From: Hoplostethus atlanticus
Lineage: Eukaryota; Chordata; Actinopteri; Trachichthyiformes; Trachichthyidae
Reading direction: 5' to 3'
DNA length: 64,000 nt
Assembly: GCA_034670405.1 (NCBI GenBank)
Contig: JAXDDX010000063.1
Coordinates: forward strand, 124,001-188,000
Position numbers and translations under genes: made by a program. The notes beneath the pieces were generated by a model. That model did no database searches, was not told the DNA's origin, and was given only the letters and a program-made list of their open reading frames with translations. The first letter of the stretch is position 1; every line of letters begins with the position of its first letter. Shown one piece after another: positions 32,580-43,905 of the stretch.

Positions 32580-33545
32580 CAACAGTGAACCGACACTCAA
32601 GCTGTACTGGGCGGAACAGGCATTCCTCACAGTACAAGATGGACTTTTGTTGAAGGGAACCAGACTCATTATCCCCTCAACAATGAGAAACGACGTGCTC
32701 GCCAAACTGCACCAGGGCGTGGTGAAATGCAGGGTGCGCGCACGATGAGCAATATGGTGGCCTGGGCTGAGTTAGCAGCTAAATGAGTCAGTCCTCAACT
32801 GCCGAACATGCAGCAAAGAGAGACAGAACCACAAAGAGCCGCTGATGTCATCAGAATACCTAGACCGACCATGGCAGAAGTTGGGGGCAGATTTCTTCAT
32901 GCTGGGAAGCAAGACCTACCTGCTGGTAGTGGACTACGCATCAAGGTATGTGGAGATCGCCTAATTAACCCCCACGAGATCAACAGATGTAATTGTGAGC
33001 CAGACAATGGGCCGCAGTTCTCCGGAATGTCCTTTGCAACGTTTGCAGATTCTTATGGCTTCCGCCATATCACAAGCAGCCTGAAATTCCCCCAAAGTAA
33101 TGGTGAAGCTGAATGCGCAGTCAAGACCGTGAAAGATCTTCTGAAGAAGGCAGATGACCCATACCTTGCTCTGCTCGCATACAGAGCCACCCCACTGCAA
33201 AACGGGTACAGTCCAGCTCAACGTCTTATGGGGAGAAGACTTTGCACGGCAGTGCCGACGCTTACAGCTTTACTGGACCCTGCTCTTCCCGATGGAGAAG
33301 CTGTTGCCTTAAAGGAAAAGGAGAGGAGAAAGATGGACAAACGACAATATAACCGGCACCATCGAACAAGAGGCCTCAGCAAGCTCCCACCAGGACAGCA
33401 AGTATGGGTGAGCGACCAGAGAGCACCCGGAACACTGATTGGCAACCACTCGTATCTCGTGGATGGACCTCATGGGACAGTGAGATGCAAGCGTTATCAT
33501 CTCATCCCCATGCAGCTGTGGTGGTTAACAGGAGCAAACCCCAGA
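32580..33545 (+). pseudogene. Ty3/gypsy integrase, 3' part of split pol
   Basis: Starts with the RNase H-integrase linker and zinc-binding region (LYWAEQAFLTVQDGLLLKGT, RNDVLAKLHQG), stops at 32746, and continues in another frame. The catalytic core retains PDNGPQFSGMSFATFADSYG (second Asp) and QSNGEAECAVKTV (Glu), about 33000-33130. Then follow DDPYLALLAYRATPLQNGYSPA and a C-terminal region ending near 33540. The first Asp region is out of frame and a deletion sits near 32965. Not functional. Confidence 0.75.
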
Positions 33546-34446
33546 TCATGTTCCAGGGCAAACACACACACAGCATTACTGGTTTTTATACCAGTGTAAA
33601 GGAAGATACTATAGACTTAATACATTTTATAAACACATTCATCATTAGTGTGCTAGCTTCTGGTGATTTCAGTATTACTGATTATTGATCCACCAATCTA
33701 AATTGTCGCCATCAGACTGTTACTGTAAAGGTCTGGCAGTAATCGGATGCGTGTAAATAGTTTGGATGGAGTTTGACAGCACTTATTAATCAATTAAAAT
33801 AACTGTCTGGCATAGCAGGGATAGAGATTTATTAGTTTTTTAGTTATTTGCACAAAAAAAAGTATAGTTGTAGAAATAAAATGAAACATGATGTGCTGGA
33901 GGAACCAGGAAGCCCAGGGGCTTATAAAGGTGTTCCTCCTAGTAAAACATAACACATTTTAAATGTGAAAATAAAGACAAAAACACAAAAACATCATAGC
34001 CTGGATTGTGATGAAGGTGACTATGCCTCTGTGAGGGTGGGGACAAAAGCTTCCATTGCTCCAGTTCAGTTAGGTCTCCAACCCTGTCTGATATTTAAGA
34101 CTTGGACACAGTCCTGGAGTGTGAAGCTGGGACAGAAGCAACACTGTCATGCAGAGGACTGAGGGGATGCACAGGAATCCTTGTGCAGGGAGTGAGAAGG
34201 GTCCAGCTGCGGCCTTGCAGACCCTACAAACCATGCCTCCTACAAACCACGCCCATTATCATAATTTGTAAGTGGAGTAAAGCAGCTGCAGAGTCCACAC
34301 CACGCCTCCTCCAAAACATGCCCACTTGTACACGTTATAGAAGGTAGCAATTTTAGCAACTATTAAGCAAAGAAATAAGGTGAATGCGCTCATAATTGCG
34401 CTGAAAGTCATATATTGTTGTGGCTCAAACACACAGACTAGGTTAT
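33546..34446. other. no gene recognised
   Basis: The expected Ty3 polypurine tract and 3' LTR were looked for and not found. 34200-34330 holds several degenerate copies of ACAAACCA(C/T)GCC-type words. Confidence 0.35.
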
Positions 34447-34536
34447 TTATTTGCTTCTTTGCTTAATAGATTGTTGTTGCAAGAGATGGAAAATTGTAGT
34501 GTGTGGGCAATGGTCTGACACATGGGGCAAACTCAC

Positions 34537-34707
34537 TTGAGACATGAAATTGCTCCCCAGTTTCCCCCCCATCATGTCATCCACCTGGCTCAGGTGCCGC
34601 TTATATGTGAGGAGTGTCATCTTGGCAGTTCCCTCATGCTGAGATTCTGTAACTACTGAGGTTTGGGAAGAGCTTTGATACTCTGAGGGTGCAGTGGGGG
34701 TCGCCAT
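34537..34707 (-). CDS. possible first coding exon of an unrecognised gene
   Basis: The minus-strand ATG at 34705-34707 opens a Ser/Thr-rich 57-codon stretch (MATPTAPSEYQSSSQTSVVT ... YKRHLSQVDDMMGGKLGS). It ends at a good donor (TCAA|GTGAGT, 34537/34536) in phase 0. The composition looks protein-like, and the open frame continues past the donor to 34447. I do not recognise the family and found no second exon. It could be a TE-borne exon or chance. Confidence 0.3.
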
Positions 34708-34759
34708 GCATAATTTGGATACTACATCTAGGTAGGCTGGTGGATGAGTCAGACGTCTG

Positions 34760-37700
34760 GGGTTAACTGTTGGCTTTAACTGTTAACTATTTTAACTGTT
34801 TTTCCCCCATATCTACCGAGTTTTACCAGTCTGCTTTTACTTTATCCTCTGGCAGCGGCACCTCTCGATTTGAAAATTACAGTACAGTCCTTCCAATTAA
34901 GACTGTATCTTTCTCCCACCGCGCCCGTCAAATTTCCCTACCGACCCACAGTAAATTACAGCAACTTAATTGAAATTCGACCCACGCATACTGCCATTAA
35001 CATTGATAAAAACTCTAGCAGTATTGAACGCCTCACTGTGGGCTTCATCAATATAAGATCATTGTCAACAAAAGCGTTACTGATCAATGATTTGATTACT
35101 GAACATAGTCTAGACATGATGGGTCTCTGTGAAACCTGGCTAAAGCCAAATGAGTTTCTGTCTCTAATTGAAGCCTCTCCCCCAAACTTTCTTAGTTCTC
35201 AGGTTGCCCGGGAGACGAAAAAAGGAGGGGGTGTTGCCCTGATATTTAACCCTATCCTTAGTCTTACTCCCAACACAAACAACAAATTTACATCCTTCGA
35301 AGTCCTGATTCTGCCCCCTACAGCTACGAATCTCCCGTCATTCTACTTAGCAGTACTTTACCGCCCACCTGGGCCCTATTCGCTCTTCTTAGAAGAGTTC
35401 TTCAATTTCATTTCGGACTTAGTGACCCGAGCTGATAATATTCTCATTATCGGTGATTTTAACATTCACCTGAATAATTCCACCGATCCTCTCAGTAAGG
35501 CCTTCCTAGATCTTATTGATACTTGCGGCCTCACTCAATTTGTTAATGAACCAACCCACCATGGCGGCAACACCCTTGACCTGGTTCTGACCCGTGGCAT
35601 TCCTGTTTCTGCTTTAGTGGTCTCCTCTTATGTGCCCGCCCTATCTGATCACTATCTCATTAAATTTGAAATCAAATTGATCTTCCCACGCCAAAAATGT
35701 GAAGATACTTATATTAGCCGTCGTATTAATGCCACTACGGCCTCGTTACTATCTGAAAAACTGCCCAGTTTTCTCGCACCACTCTCTGGTCATGTTGGCT
35801 CACTCGACAATTTTGCCAACGAACTAAACGCTAGCCTTACCAACGCGCTTGACTCAATCGCCCCGTTAGTCACTAGAAAACACCACGCTAGGAAGTTTGC
35901 ACCGTGGTTTACCCATGACACTCGTGCACTTAAACAAGCCTGTAGAAAACTAGAACGTAAATGGCGATTGACCAAACTCGAAGTCTTCCGGCTTGCCTGG
36001 AATGATAGCTTGCTAAATTATAAATGTGCACTCTCGTCAGCCAAAACTGCACACTTCTCTAGGTTAATCAGTGCAAATAAAAACAACCCAAAGTTTCTAT
36101 TCGACACTGTTGCTAAGCTAACACGGAATCCCTCCCCCTCTGATAGCTTTCTGTTTTCTCCGAATGATTTCATGTCCTTTTTTAGTCAGAAAATCACGCT
36201 GATTAGAGATGAGATCACCAGTACACTCTCCACTGGTGGTGCCATCTCACACCTGAAAAGTCCACTTGGTGTTCCCCGGGCTGAATGTCTTTTCTCACAT
36301 TTTGATTTAGTTTCCTTAGACTCTCTCACCAAGCTAACTCTGTCTTCAAAACCCACGACCTGCATGCTTGACCCTCTACCTGCTAAACTGCTTAAAGAAG
36401 TATTCCCTATCCTAGGACCCTCCATTCTCTATATGATCAATCAGTCGCTCTCCACTGGCACGGTGCCCTCCGCCTTTAAAACGGCCGTGATCAAGCCACT
36501 ACTGAAAAAACCGAACCTTGACCCCGAAGTACTTCAGAACTATAGACCAATCTCAAATCTGCCGTTCCTCTCCAAATTACTTGAACGAACAGTAGCCAGT
36601 CAATTTACAGATTTTTTGTCAAAAAATAACCTGCTTGATCCCTTCCAATCTGGCTTTAGATCCCTTCACTCGACCGAAACTGCACTCACGAGAGTGGTAA
36701 ATGATCTTTTGTTAGCTATTGACTCCAATTCAACCTCAGCACTATTGCTACTTGACCTGAGTGCAGCCTTCGACACAATTGATCATGCGATACTCTTGAA
36801 CCGTCTTGAACATTATATTGGTATCCGGGGATCAGCCCTTTCTTGGTTTAGGTCTTACCTACTTGATAGATCACACCACGTCTTTTACAACAACATGACC
36901 TCAGAGTGTTGCAATATGGACTTTGGTGTCCCACAAGGCTCTGTCCTAGGACCACTGCTATTCTCTATATATATGCTACCACTTGGTGGCATCATTCGCA
37001 AATTTGGCATTAACTTCCATTACTACGCCGATGACACCCAAATTTACATACCAGTCAAACCAACCGATGACACCCAATTCCAAAAACTAGAGGCCTGCCT
37101 ATCAGAGGTCAAATATTGGATGTCCCTAAACTTCCTACTTCTTAATGGCAGCAAAACTGAGATGCTGATTGTGGGACCGGCTAGACATAGACACTTATTT
37201 GAGAATAGTACTCTTAACTTTGATAGTTGTGTAATCTCCCAGAGCCCATACGTTAAAAACCTTGGGGTAAAATTCGACCCTACCCTCTCATTCGAGTTGC
37301 ACATTAAGGAGATCACTAAATCAGCGTTTTATCATCTTCACAATATTGCCAAAATTCGACCTATGCTAACAGAGGCAGACGCAGAAATTTTAGTACATGC
37401 CTTTGTATCATCCAGAATCGATTATTGCAATGTCCTTTTCTCGGGCTTACCTACTGGGCGCACTAAAAAACTACAACTGGTCCAGAATGCTGCTGCCAGA
37501 ATCCTGACCAAAACTAGGAAATTCGACCATATAACTCCCATCCTGTCCTCATTACACTGGCTACCAATTCAGGCCAGGTGTGACTTTAAGGTGCTTTTAC
37601 TTACATATAAATCATTACATGGGATGGCACCGTCCTATTTATCCGATTTGATTAAACCTTATAAACCGCCACGCGCCCTCAGATCTCAGGACGCTGGCTA

Positions 37701-38556
37701 CCTGTCTATCCCAGCAGTCAAAAAGAAAACTGCAGGTAACAGAGCCTTTTCTTACCGGGCTCCCTATCTATGGAACAGTCTGCCTGCCTCAATCAGAGAG
37801 GCAGGCTCTATCGAAGTCTTTAAGTCAAGGCTAAAAACCCATTTATTCTCTCTGTCATTTGACCAGCCTTGAGGGAGTGGCTCAGTCTCTTCTCAGAGTA
37901 AGGCTAGACCAGTTAGCTCATCCTAGATCAGGGTCCTGCCGATGGATACTAGCATCCTGCCTACATGTCCTATTCTCCTGGTCTACCTGCTCCTGTCCAC
38001 TGACGCTGGTCATGTCTGTGTGAGTGAGAGTGTGTGTATGGGTGTGTGTGGGTGAGTCTCCTATCTGTTCCAGGCTGCAGCCCGGCAGAGTTGGCGTCTG
38101 GTTGGTCCCGCCTCCTAGGACGATGCTGACTGAGCGGACGTTGCGTTCTCCTATCTGGGCAGTGTTGGCGCCTGCATGGTCCCCTAGTCCTATGATGACG
38201 CTGACTGAGTTGCCGTTGCTGTGATGCCGCCCCATCAGATCTGGATGTCCCACCAAAATAAACCTTCATATATTGTGTATACGCTGCTTGCCCAAACTCG
38301 GCATCTATTGCACGCCCAACCGTCCTGGTAGGGGGATCCCTCTCTGAGTAGCCCCTCCCAAGGTTTCTCCCAATTTTCCCAGTGAGGGTTTGTGGGAGTT
38401 TTTCCTTGTCCTCTGTGAGGGTCTAAGGCTGGGGGATGTCGTGTACTAACCATTTATTATTTTCACATGTTGGGCACTGTGAAGCCCTAGAGACTGTAAC
38501 GGTGATTAAGGGCTATACAAATAAATGTGATTTGATTTGATTTGATTTAACTTTTC
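34760..38556 (+). mobile_element. L2-clade LINE with intact ORF2
   Basis: Contains one long uninterrupted ORF2 (34870-37872), a 0.68 kb 3' UTR and a (TTTGA)n tail at 38528-38550 preceded by GGGCTATACAAATAAATGTG. The 5' boundary is uncertain, placed where low-information TTAACTG repeats begin. No ORF1 is seen. Confidence 0.75.
34870..37872 (+). CDS. L2-clade LINE ORF2 protein: AP endonuclease + reverse transcriptase, 1000 aa
   Basis: Encodes target-primed reverse transcription. The N-terminal endonuclease (about residues 50-270) shows INIRSLSTKA, MGLCETWLKP (catalytic Glu), LYRPPGPYS, ILIIGDFNIH (Asp/Asn), THHGGNTLDL and LSDHYLIKFE (terminal Asp-His). The RT domain (about 520-800) shows QNYRPISNLPFLSKLLER, DLSAAFDTIDH, FGVPQGSVLGPLLFSIYM and the catalytic YYADDTQIYI. 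The C-terminal part has SSRIDYCNVLFSGLP, LHWLPIQARCDFKVLLLTYK and APYLWNSLPASIREA. No stop or frame shift in 3 kb is notable for this window. The start at 34870 is the first in-frame ATG; an overlapping short frame upstream (34770-34973) may be leader. Confidence 0.85.
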   Translation: MKITVQSFQLRLYLSPTAPVKFPYRPTVNYSNLIEIRPTHTAINIDKNSSSIERLTVGFINIRSLSTKALLINDLITEHSLDMMGLCETWLKPNEFLSLIEASPPNFLSSQVARETKKGGGVALIFNPILSLTPNTNNKFTSFEVLILPPTATNLPSFYLAVLYRPPGPYSLFLEEFFNFISDLVTRADNILIIGDFNIHLNNSTDPLSKAFLDLIDTCGLTQFVNEPTHHGGNTLDLVLTRGIPVSALVVSSYVPALSDHYLIKFEIKLIFPRQKCEDTYISRRINATTASLLSEKLPSFLAPLSGHVGSLDNFANELNASLTNALDSIAPLVTRKHHARKFAPWFTHDTRALKQACRKLERKWRLTKLEVFRLAWNDSLLNYKCALSSAKTAHFSRLISANKNNPKFLFDTVAKLTRNPSPSDSFLFSPNDFMSFFSQKITLIRDEITSTLSTGGAISHLKSPLGVPRAECLFSHFDLVSLDSLTKLTLSSKPTTCMLDPLPAKLLKEVFPILGPSILYMINQSLSTGTVPSAFKTAVIKPLLKKPNLDPEVLQNYRPISNLPFLSKLLERTVASQFTDFLSKNNLLDPFQSGFRSLHSTETALTRVVNDLLLAIDSNSTSALLLLDLSAAFDTIDHAILLNRLEHYIGIRGSALSWFRSYLLDRSHHVFYNNMTSECCNMDFGVPQGSVLGPLLFSIYMLPLGGIIRKFGINFHYYADDTQIYIPVKPTDDTQFQKLEACLSEVKYWMSLNFLLLNGSKTEMLIVGPARHRHLFENSTLNFDSCVISQSPYVKNLGVKFDPTLSFELHIKEITKSAFYHLHNIAKIRPMLTEADAEILVHAFVSSRIDYCNVLFSGLPTGRTKKLQLVQNAAARILTKTRKFDHITPILSSLHWLPIQARCDFKVLLLTYKSLHGMAPSYLSDLIKPYKPPRALRSQDAGYLSIPAVKKKTAGNRAFSYRAPYLWNSLPASIREAGSIEVFKSRLKTHLFSLSFDQP

Positions 38557-39262
38557 CACAGAGTGACTTCTAGACTTCCCATCCCATAGCAATCACCTTA
38601 TCTGGCTCAAAAAAAAAATGTGGAAGTTGATTAAAGGAATGTAGTTAGGTTAGTTGTGATCACTACAGGGGCATCTGGCAAGAATGCAATATGGCTGTCT
38701 CCACAATTCCACACATTCTTTCCTGTTTTAGACAATGCAGATTTGTGTGTGTGGTTGTACAAGGCAAATATTCAACACAATATTAAACCCTTTGGATACA
38801 AAATAGCATAAACATTAGCGACAAAGACTGAAACAATAATATAATACAGTCTCTAAAATATTGAAATACTTTTATTATTTAAACTATGTTGCCCTACAAG
38901 CTTTAGCTGCAAAATACAAGCACACATTGCCATGTGGTGAACACCATTTGAAATAATTAGATGGTTCACCAATTTGAACATACTATCTTAACAATGTCAC
39001 AAACGTAAACCTAACTAAATAGCACTTATAAATCAACACTTTGAAGGTGTCAAACTAGGATTGGCAGACAAGATAGGCATACAAATATTTCAAATCAGCA
39101 GAGACTAGATTTGTAACTTTGAACACAAGCTTTAATGGATAGTGAATATAAATTAGGTGAGCATTGGCGGTGACTCCAGTTGAAATCAATTTTATGGGTT
39201 AAAGGAGAACCCTGTGAATCTCAAATGAGCGGGAAACTCCCCCTTATGTAGACTGCACTTAA
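38557..39262. other. no feature recognised
   Basis: AT-rich spacer between two LINEs; no ORF of interest or repeat family recognised. Confidence 0.4.
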
Positions 39263-40391
39263 AGTGGAAGGAAGTACAGAGACAGAGTGGAGTCGCAGAT
39301 GGAGCAGCACGACACCAGACGCCTATGGCAGGGACTACGGACTATAACAGACTACCAGGGCAGTCCCCCCTCATCTGTGAGTGCCGATGCATCCCTAGCT
39401 GATGACCTGAACTCATTCTATGCACGGTTTGAGGCTAGTAATAACACCGCTAGCTCGCCAGCTAATAATAAATTTGTTATCGCAGCTGGAGTGAGTTGGG
39501 GATGAGCACCGCTGGGGATGAGCACACACTCTCTGTGACTGAGCACAACTTGAGGAGGGCTCTGACGAGTGTGGAAAGCTGCAGGTCCAGATGGCATATC
39601 TGGGCGAGTACTGAAGACCTGTGCTAATCAGGTAGCCCCAGTGTTCACCACAATATTCAACCTCTCCCTGGGTAAGTCTGTGGTCCCCACCTGCTTCAAG
39701 AGATCCACTATTGTCCCTGTGCCTAAGACTGCTGCTCCAGCCTGCTTGAATGACTAGCGACCGGTGGCCCTCACCTCGGTGGTCATGAAATGCTTCGAGA
39801 GGCTGATCACAGATTACATCTGTGCCTTCCTCCCTCGTACCATGGACCCACTGCAGTTTGCTTATTGGCCAAACAGATCCATGGATGATGCTGTACTGCA
39901 CACCACACTCTCTCATCTTGACAGCCAGAAAAAGGGGGATATGTGAGACTGCTGTTTCCCACCAGACTGGCTGGAAAGCTGATTGAGCTGGGACTGAACA
40001 CCCCCCTGTGTGCCTGGATCCTGGACTTCCTGACCGCCAGGCCCCAGGTGGTTAGGGTGGGCAGTCACACCTCCAATCCCCTCACCTTGAACACATGATC
40101 CCCCCAGGGTTGCGTCCTCAGCCCCCTACTGTACTCCCTGTACACACATGACTGTGTGGCCAGGTTCAGCTCCAACTCCATCATCAAGTTTGCGGATGAC
40201 ACAGTGGTGGTGGGCCTCATCTCCGACAACGACGAGAAGGCCTACCTGGAGGAAGTTGCTGATCTGTCACTCAGGTCAACAGCCTCCTCATAAATGTCAC
40301 CAGAACCAAGGAGCTGATTGTGGACTTTAGGAGGGCACAACAACAGAGGACGTACACACTACTGTGGACTACTGTGGAGAGGGTGTCCCCC

Positions 40392-42709
40392 TCTGACACA
40401 CAAGTGGAGGCACGCATTGCTGCATGTCTGGCAGACATCTCGGAGTGGATGTCGATGCACCACCTGAAGCTCAACCTGGACAAGACTACAACATCTACAA
40501 CATCAGGAGGATTCGCCCCTTCCTCACTGACAAGGCAGCGCAGGTGCTCATCCAGGCTCTTGTCATCTCCCGCCTGGACTACTGCAACTCCATCCTTGCT
40601 GGTGCCCCGGCGTCTGCCATCAGACCTCTGGAGCTTGTTCAGAAAGCTGCAGCTCGTCTGGTGTTCAACCGCCCCAGGTTCTCCCATACAACTACCCTTC
40701 TCCGTTCTCTACACTGGCTCCCTGTAGCAGCTTGCATCCAGTTCAAGACCCTGGTGCTAGCCTATAGGGCAGTGAAAGGAACAGCTCCTTCTTACCTCCA
40801 GGCTATGGTCAAGCCTTACACCCCCGCCCGACCACTTCGCTCTGCTGCCTCGAGGCGACTGGTTGCCCCGTCACTCAGAGGTCCCTGCGGCCGATCTACA
40901 CGGTCACGGCTCTTCTCTGTCCTGGCCCCGCAGTGGTGGAATGAACTCCCCACTGATGTCAGGACAGCAGAGTCGCTGCCCATCTTTCGCCGCAGGCTGA
41001 AAACCCACCTCTTCAGGAAACACTACCCTGACCCTTCCTCTTAGCCCACCACCTCCAGCACAACACACTCTCTCATCTGGACAGCCGGAAGGGGGGCTAT
41101 GTGAGACTGCTGTTCATTGATTATAGTTCAACTTGCCAGACTGGCTGGCAAGTTGATTGAGCTGGGACTGAACACCCCCCTGTGTGCCTGGATCCTGGAC
41201 TTCCTGACCGCCAGGCCCCAGGTGGTCAGGGTGGGCAGACACACCTCCAACCCCCTCACCCTGAACACAGGATCCCCCCAGGGTTGCGTCCTCAGCCCCC
41301 TACTGTACTCCCTGTACACACATGACTGTGTGGCCAGGTTCAGCTCCAACTCCATCATTAAGTTTGCGGATGACACAGTGGTGGTGGGCCTGATCTCCAA
41401 CAACGACGAGAAGGCCTACCTGGAGGAAGTTGCTGATCTGTCACTCTGGTGCCAGGACAACAGCCTCCTCCTGAATGTCACCAAAACTAAGGAGCTGATT
41501 GTGGACTTTAGGAGGACACAACAACAGAGGACGTACGCACCATTGGGGATTAATGGGACTACTGTGGAGAGGGTGAGCAGGTATAAATACCTGGGAGTCC
41601 ACATCTCCGAGGATCTTACATGGTCCTCACACACAGACACTCTGGTGAGAAAGGCAAGGCAGCGCCTTTACCACCTCAGGCAACTGAGGAAATTTAAAGT
41701 CTCCCGGAGGATCCTTCAGTCCTTCTACTCTGGAGCTGTAGAGAGCATCCTGACAGGAAGCATCACTGCCTGGTTTGGCAACAGCTCCGCTCAGGACAGG
41801 AAGGCTCTGCAGAGAGTAGTGCGTTCGGCTGAACGCACTATTGGAACTACACTCCCCACCCTGCAGGACTTATACACCAGGAGGTGCAGAACCAGAGCCT
41901 GCAGGATCATGAAGGATCCTCACCACCCCAACAACGGACTGTTTCAGCTGCTGTGGTCAGGCAAGCGCCTCCGTAGTCATGCTGCCAAAACAGAGAGACT
42001 GAGACGGAGTTTCTTTCCTCAGGCCATCAGGACTGTGAACTCTGACCTCACCAGGGCCCCCACCAAGACACACACACTGCCCCTCTTATGCACACACACA
42101 CTTAGGTAAAGACTACACATAATTTATAATTTATATTATATTATACATACAATTTCCCTTTTCCCCTGTGCTCTTATTGTAAATATTGTGTTGTTTTTTA
42201 TATAGAGCTCTTAAAACTGTGACATTGTAAATATTGTGTTGGTTTATTGTAAATAGTGTGAACCTGTTATTTTGCACATTTCTGCTGAGCATTGCCACTT
42301 TACATTTCACTGCACACCTCGTGTGTGTATGTGACAAATAAACTTCTTGAAATCTTGAAATCTTGCCTATTTGTCGTCAATTATGTGTCTGAGCTCTTGT
42401 TTATTGGCTCTTGTTTATTTGATACACTTATTTGTCTTAGCGCTTGTTTATTTGGTTCACTTATTTGTCTTAGCTCTTGTTTATTTGATTATCTTATTTG
42501 TCTCATTTGTTTAAGATAAAGTAGGTTGCTAACTTATTGCACTCTTAACTTAACACTAGTTATGCTCTTAGTTGCTTGTTTAGGAAGGAAATGCACTTAC
42601 GATTTCTGGTGACTAGTAGTTTTCTTGCCTACCTATGTTGAATGCACTCATTGTAAGTCGCTTTGGATAAAAGCGTCTGCTAAATGACTGTAATGTAATG
42701 TAATGTTAT
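40392..42709 (+). mobile_element. L2-clade LINE nested in LINE-A, itself split
   Basis: L2 sequence occupies 40392-41061 and 42365-42709. The first part encodes the RT thumb/C-terminus (VEARIAACLADISEWMS..., SRLDYCNSILAGAP, TPARPLRSAASRRLVAPS, RRLKTHLFRKHYPDPSS, stop near 41042). The second part is its 3' UTR and TGTAA-repeat tail (GCTTTGGATAAAAGCGTCTG at 42660-42680). It is 5' truncated, and the C-terminal ORF (40424-41044) is open. Confidence 0.8.
41062..42364 (+). mobile_element. LINE-A copy inserted into the nested L2's 3' UTR
   Basis: Open frame 41117-42109 (330 residues) encodes the second half of the [73 protein letters not shown] and HNPNNG-like ends as written ([16 protein letters not shown]). 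A short deletion near 41130 removes the SAFNT region seen in the 55 kb copy. Tail CTTCTTGAAATCTTGAAATC at 42345-42364. Nearly identical to the intact-RT copy at 55-57 kb, so recent. Innermost layer of the three-element nest. Confidence 0.85.
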
Positions 42710-43350
42710 AAATACCTGGGAGTCCACATCACAGAGGATCTGACATGGTCAATACATACAGACACTCTGGTGAGAAAGGCAAGGCAGCGCCTTTACCACC
42801 TCAGGCAGCTGAAGAAATCCTCACCACCCTAACAACGGACTGTTTCAGCTGCTGCGGTCAGGCAAGCGCCTCCGTAGTCATGCTGCCAAAACAGAGAGAC
42901 TGAGACGGAGTTTCTTTCCCTAGGCCATCAGAACTGTGAACTCTGATCTCACCAGGGCCCCCTCCAAGTTCCACACACTGTCCCTCTTATGTGCACACAC
43001 ACACAGACACACATAGATATACATATAGTGACAACACATATTTATATATTTTTCACATATTTTTCATACTTTTGTATTTATATTCTTAATATATTGTAAA
43101 TAGGGTTGCTTCGTTTTACTTTTTAATGCAAATATTGTTGATTCTTTATTGTATATACTGTTGTTGTTTTTTGCACAATCCCGTAAGCATTGCCACTTAC
43201 ATTTCACTATACATCCTGTATGTGTATGTGACAAATAAAGTTCTTGAATCTTGAAACTTGAATGGGCAGAATGGGTCTGCTGACGACCAACTGGAGCCTG
43301 GCACTGTTGGAAATGACAGCATGAAATGACAGAGACACATATAGGGCAGG

Positions 43351-43905
43351 CATACGCGCCGATCACATGGGTGCTCCGAAAAGGTTGAGCACCCACGGGG
43401 AAGGCCGATTAAAAAATAAATTAATAAATAAATGTAACTGCATCTTTTTAAAAACGTTTTAACTACAAATCGCATTATCCAATTAAACTTGTTACAGCTT
43501 TGTGCGCGTGTAGGCTACGTTAAGGGGCGTAGTCACGTAGCCAAGTGCCAATGTAACGTTAGAGTCGGCTAAACCAATGTTGTTCCATCACGTAGCTAGC
43601 GACACAGCAAATGTGAAACACGGGTGATGATCAGGTAAAAACGTACGAATTTGTAATTAAAAAACCGAGAGAGATACCGAATGTAAAGACAGTCAAAGTG
43701 AGGCATCCACCATCAGTGATGAATTTGTAGCAGAGCAGTGTTGCATTTCGTTTCGGTGTGTGTCTACGTCCGACAGATGACAGTAGCCTGCACCACGGTA
43801 ATTACTAAAGCAAGCGCAATAAAAGTGATTTTGTGACAATTTTCACCTTGGTGGTATTCACTTAATTTGAGCACCCACTGGCAAAAACATAAATCGGCGC
43901 CTATG
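43351..43905. mobile_element. hAT-type MITE, 8-bp target duplication
   Basis: Termini CATACGCGCCGAT (43351-43363) and ATCGGCGCCTATG (43893-43905) are imperfect inverted repeats, with GGGTGCTC/GAGCACCC words just inside both. Perfect 8-bp duplication AGGGCAGG at 43343-43350 and 43906-43913. An 8-bp duplication and CA...TG ends fit hAT. No transposase ORF. Confidence 0.8.

Larger units (their letters stand above)
23781..33545 (+). mobile_element. Ty3/gypsy LTR retrotransposon, broken by two later insertions
   Basis: An LTR-like end (...AATAACACGACA to 23894, with AATAAA near 23838) abuts TGGTGTCAGAAGTC (23895-23908), a primer-binding site complementary to tRNA-Leu-type 3' ends. Gag starts at 23996, is interrupted by LINE-A (24208-25893), resumes at 25894, and pol follows to 28014. 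The ERV (28015-32575) splits pol, and integrase continues at 32580-33540. No 3' LTR was found. Coding parts carry many stops and frame shifts, so the element is inactive and older than both insertions. Confidence 0.75.
39263..43256 (+). mobile_element. LINE-A (Rex1-like) outer copy, split by a nested L2
   Basis: Outer LINE-A runs 39263-40391 and resumes at about 42710-43256, ending in CTTGAATCTTGAAACTTGAA. The first segment includes [20 protein letters not shown]-like sequence, RT motifs ([32 protein letters not shown] in another frame) with many stops, frame shifts and deletions. The continuation starts ATAAATACCTGGGAGTCCAC, exactly the sequence expected 7 bases after the breakpoint GTGGAGAGGGTG. 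Old and dead. Confidence 0.8.

Noticed and set aside
32505-32748. ORF starting within the ERV 3' LTR
   Set aside because: It is a chance fusion of LTR sequence with the Ty3 integrase linker; the real feature is the Ty3 pol continuation from 32580.
33546-34000. 3' LTR of the Ty3 element
   Set aside because: No similarity to the sequence upstream of the primer-binding site at 23895 and no polypurine tract could be found.
37918-38269. Minus-strand ORFs of about 100 residues after the L2 ORF2
   Set aside because: They lie in the L2 3' UTR with (TG)-rich sequence and have no recognisable domain.
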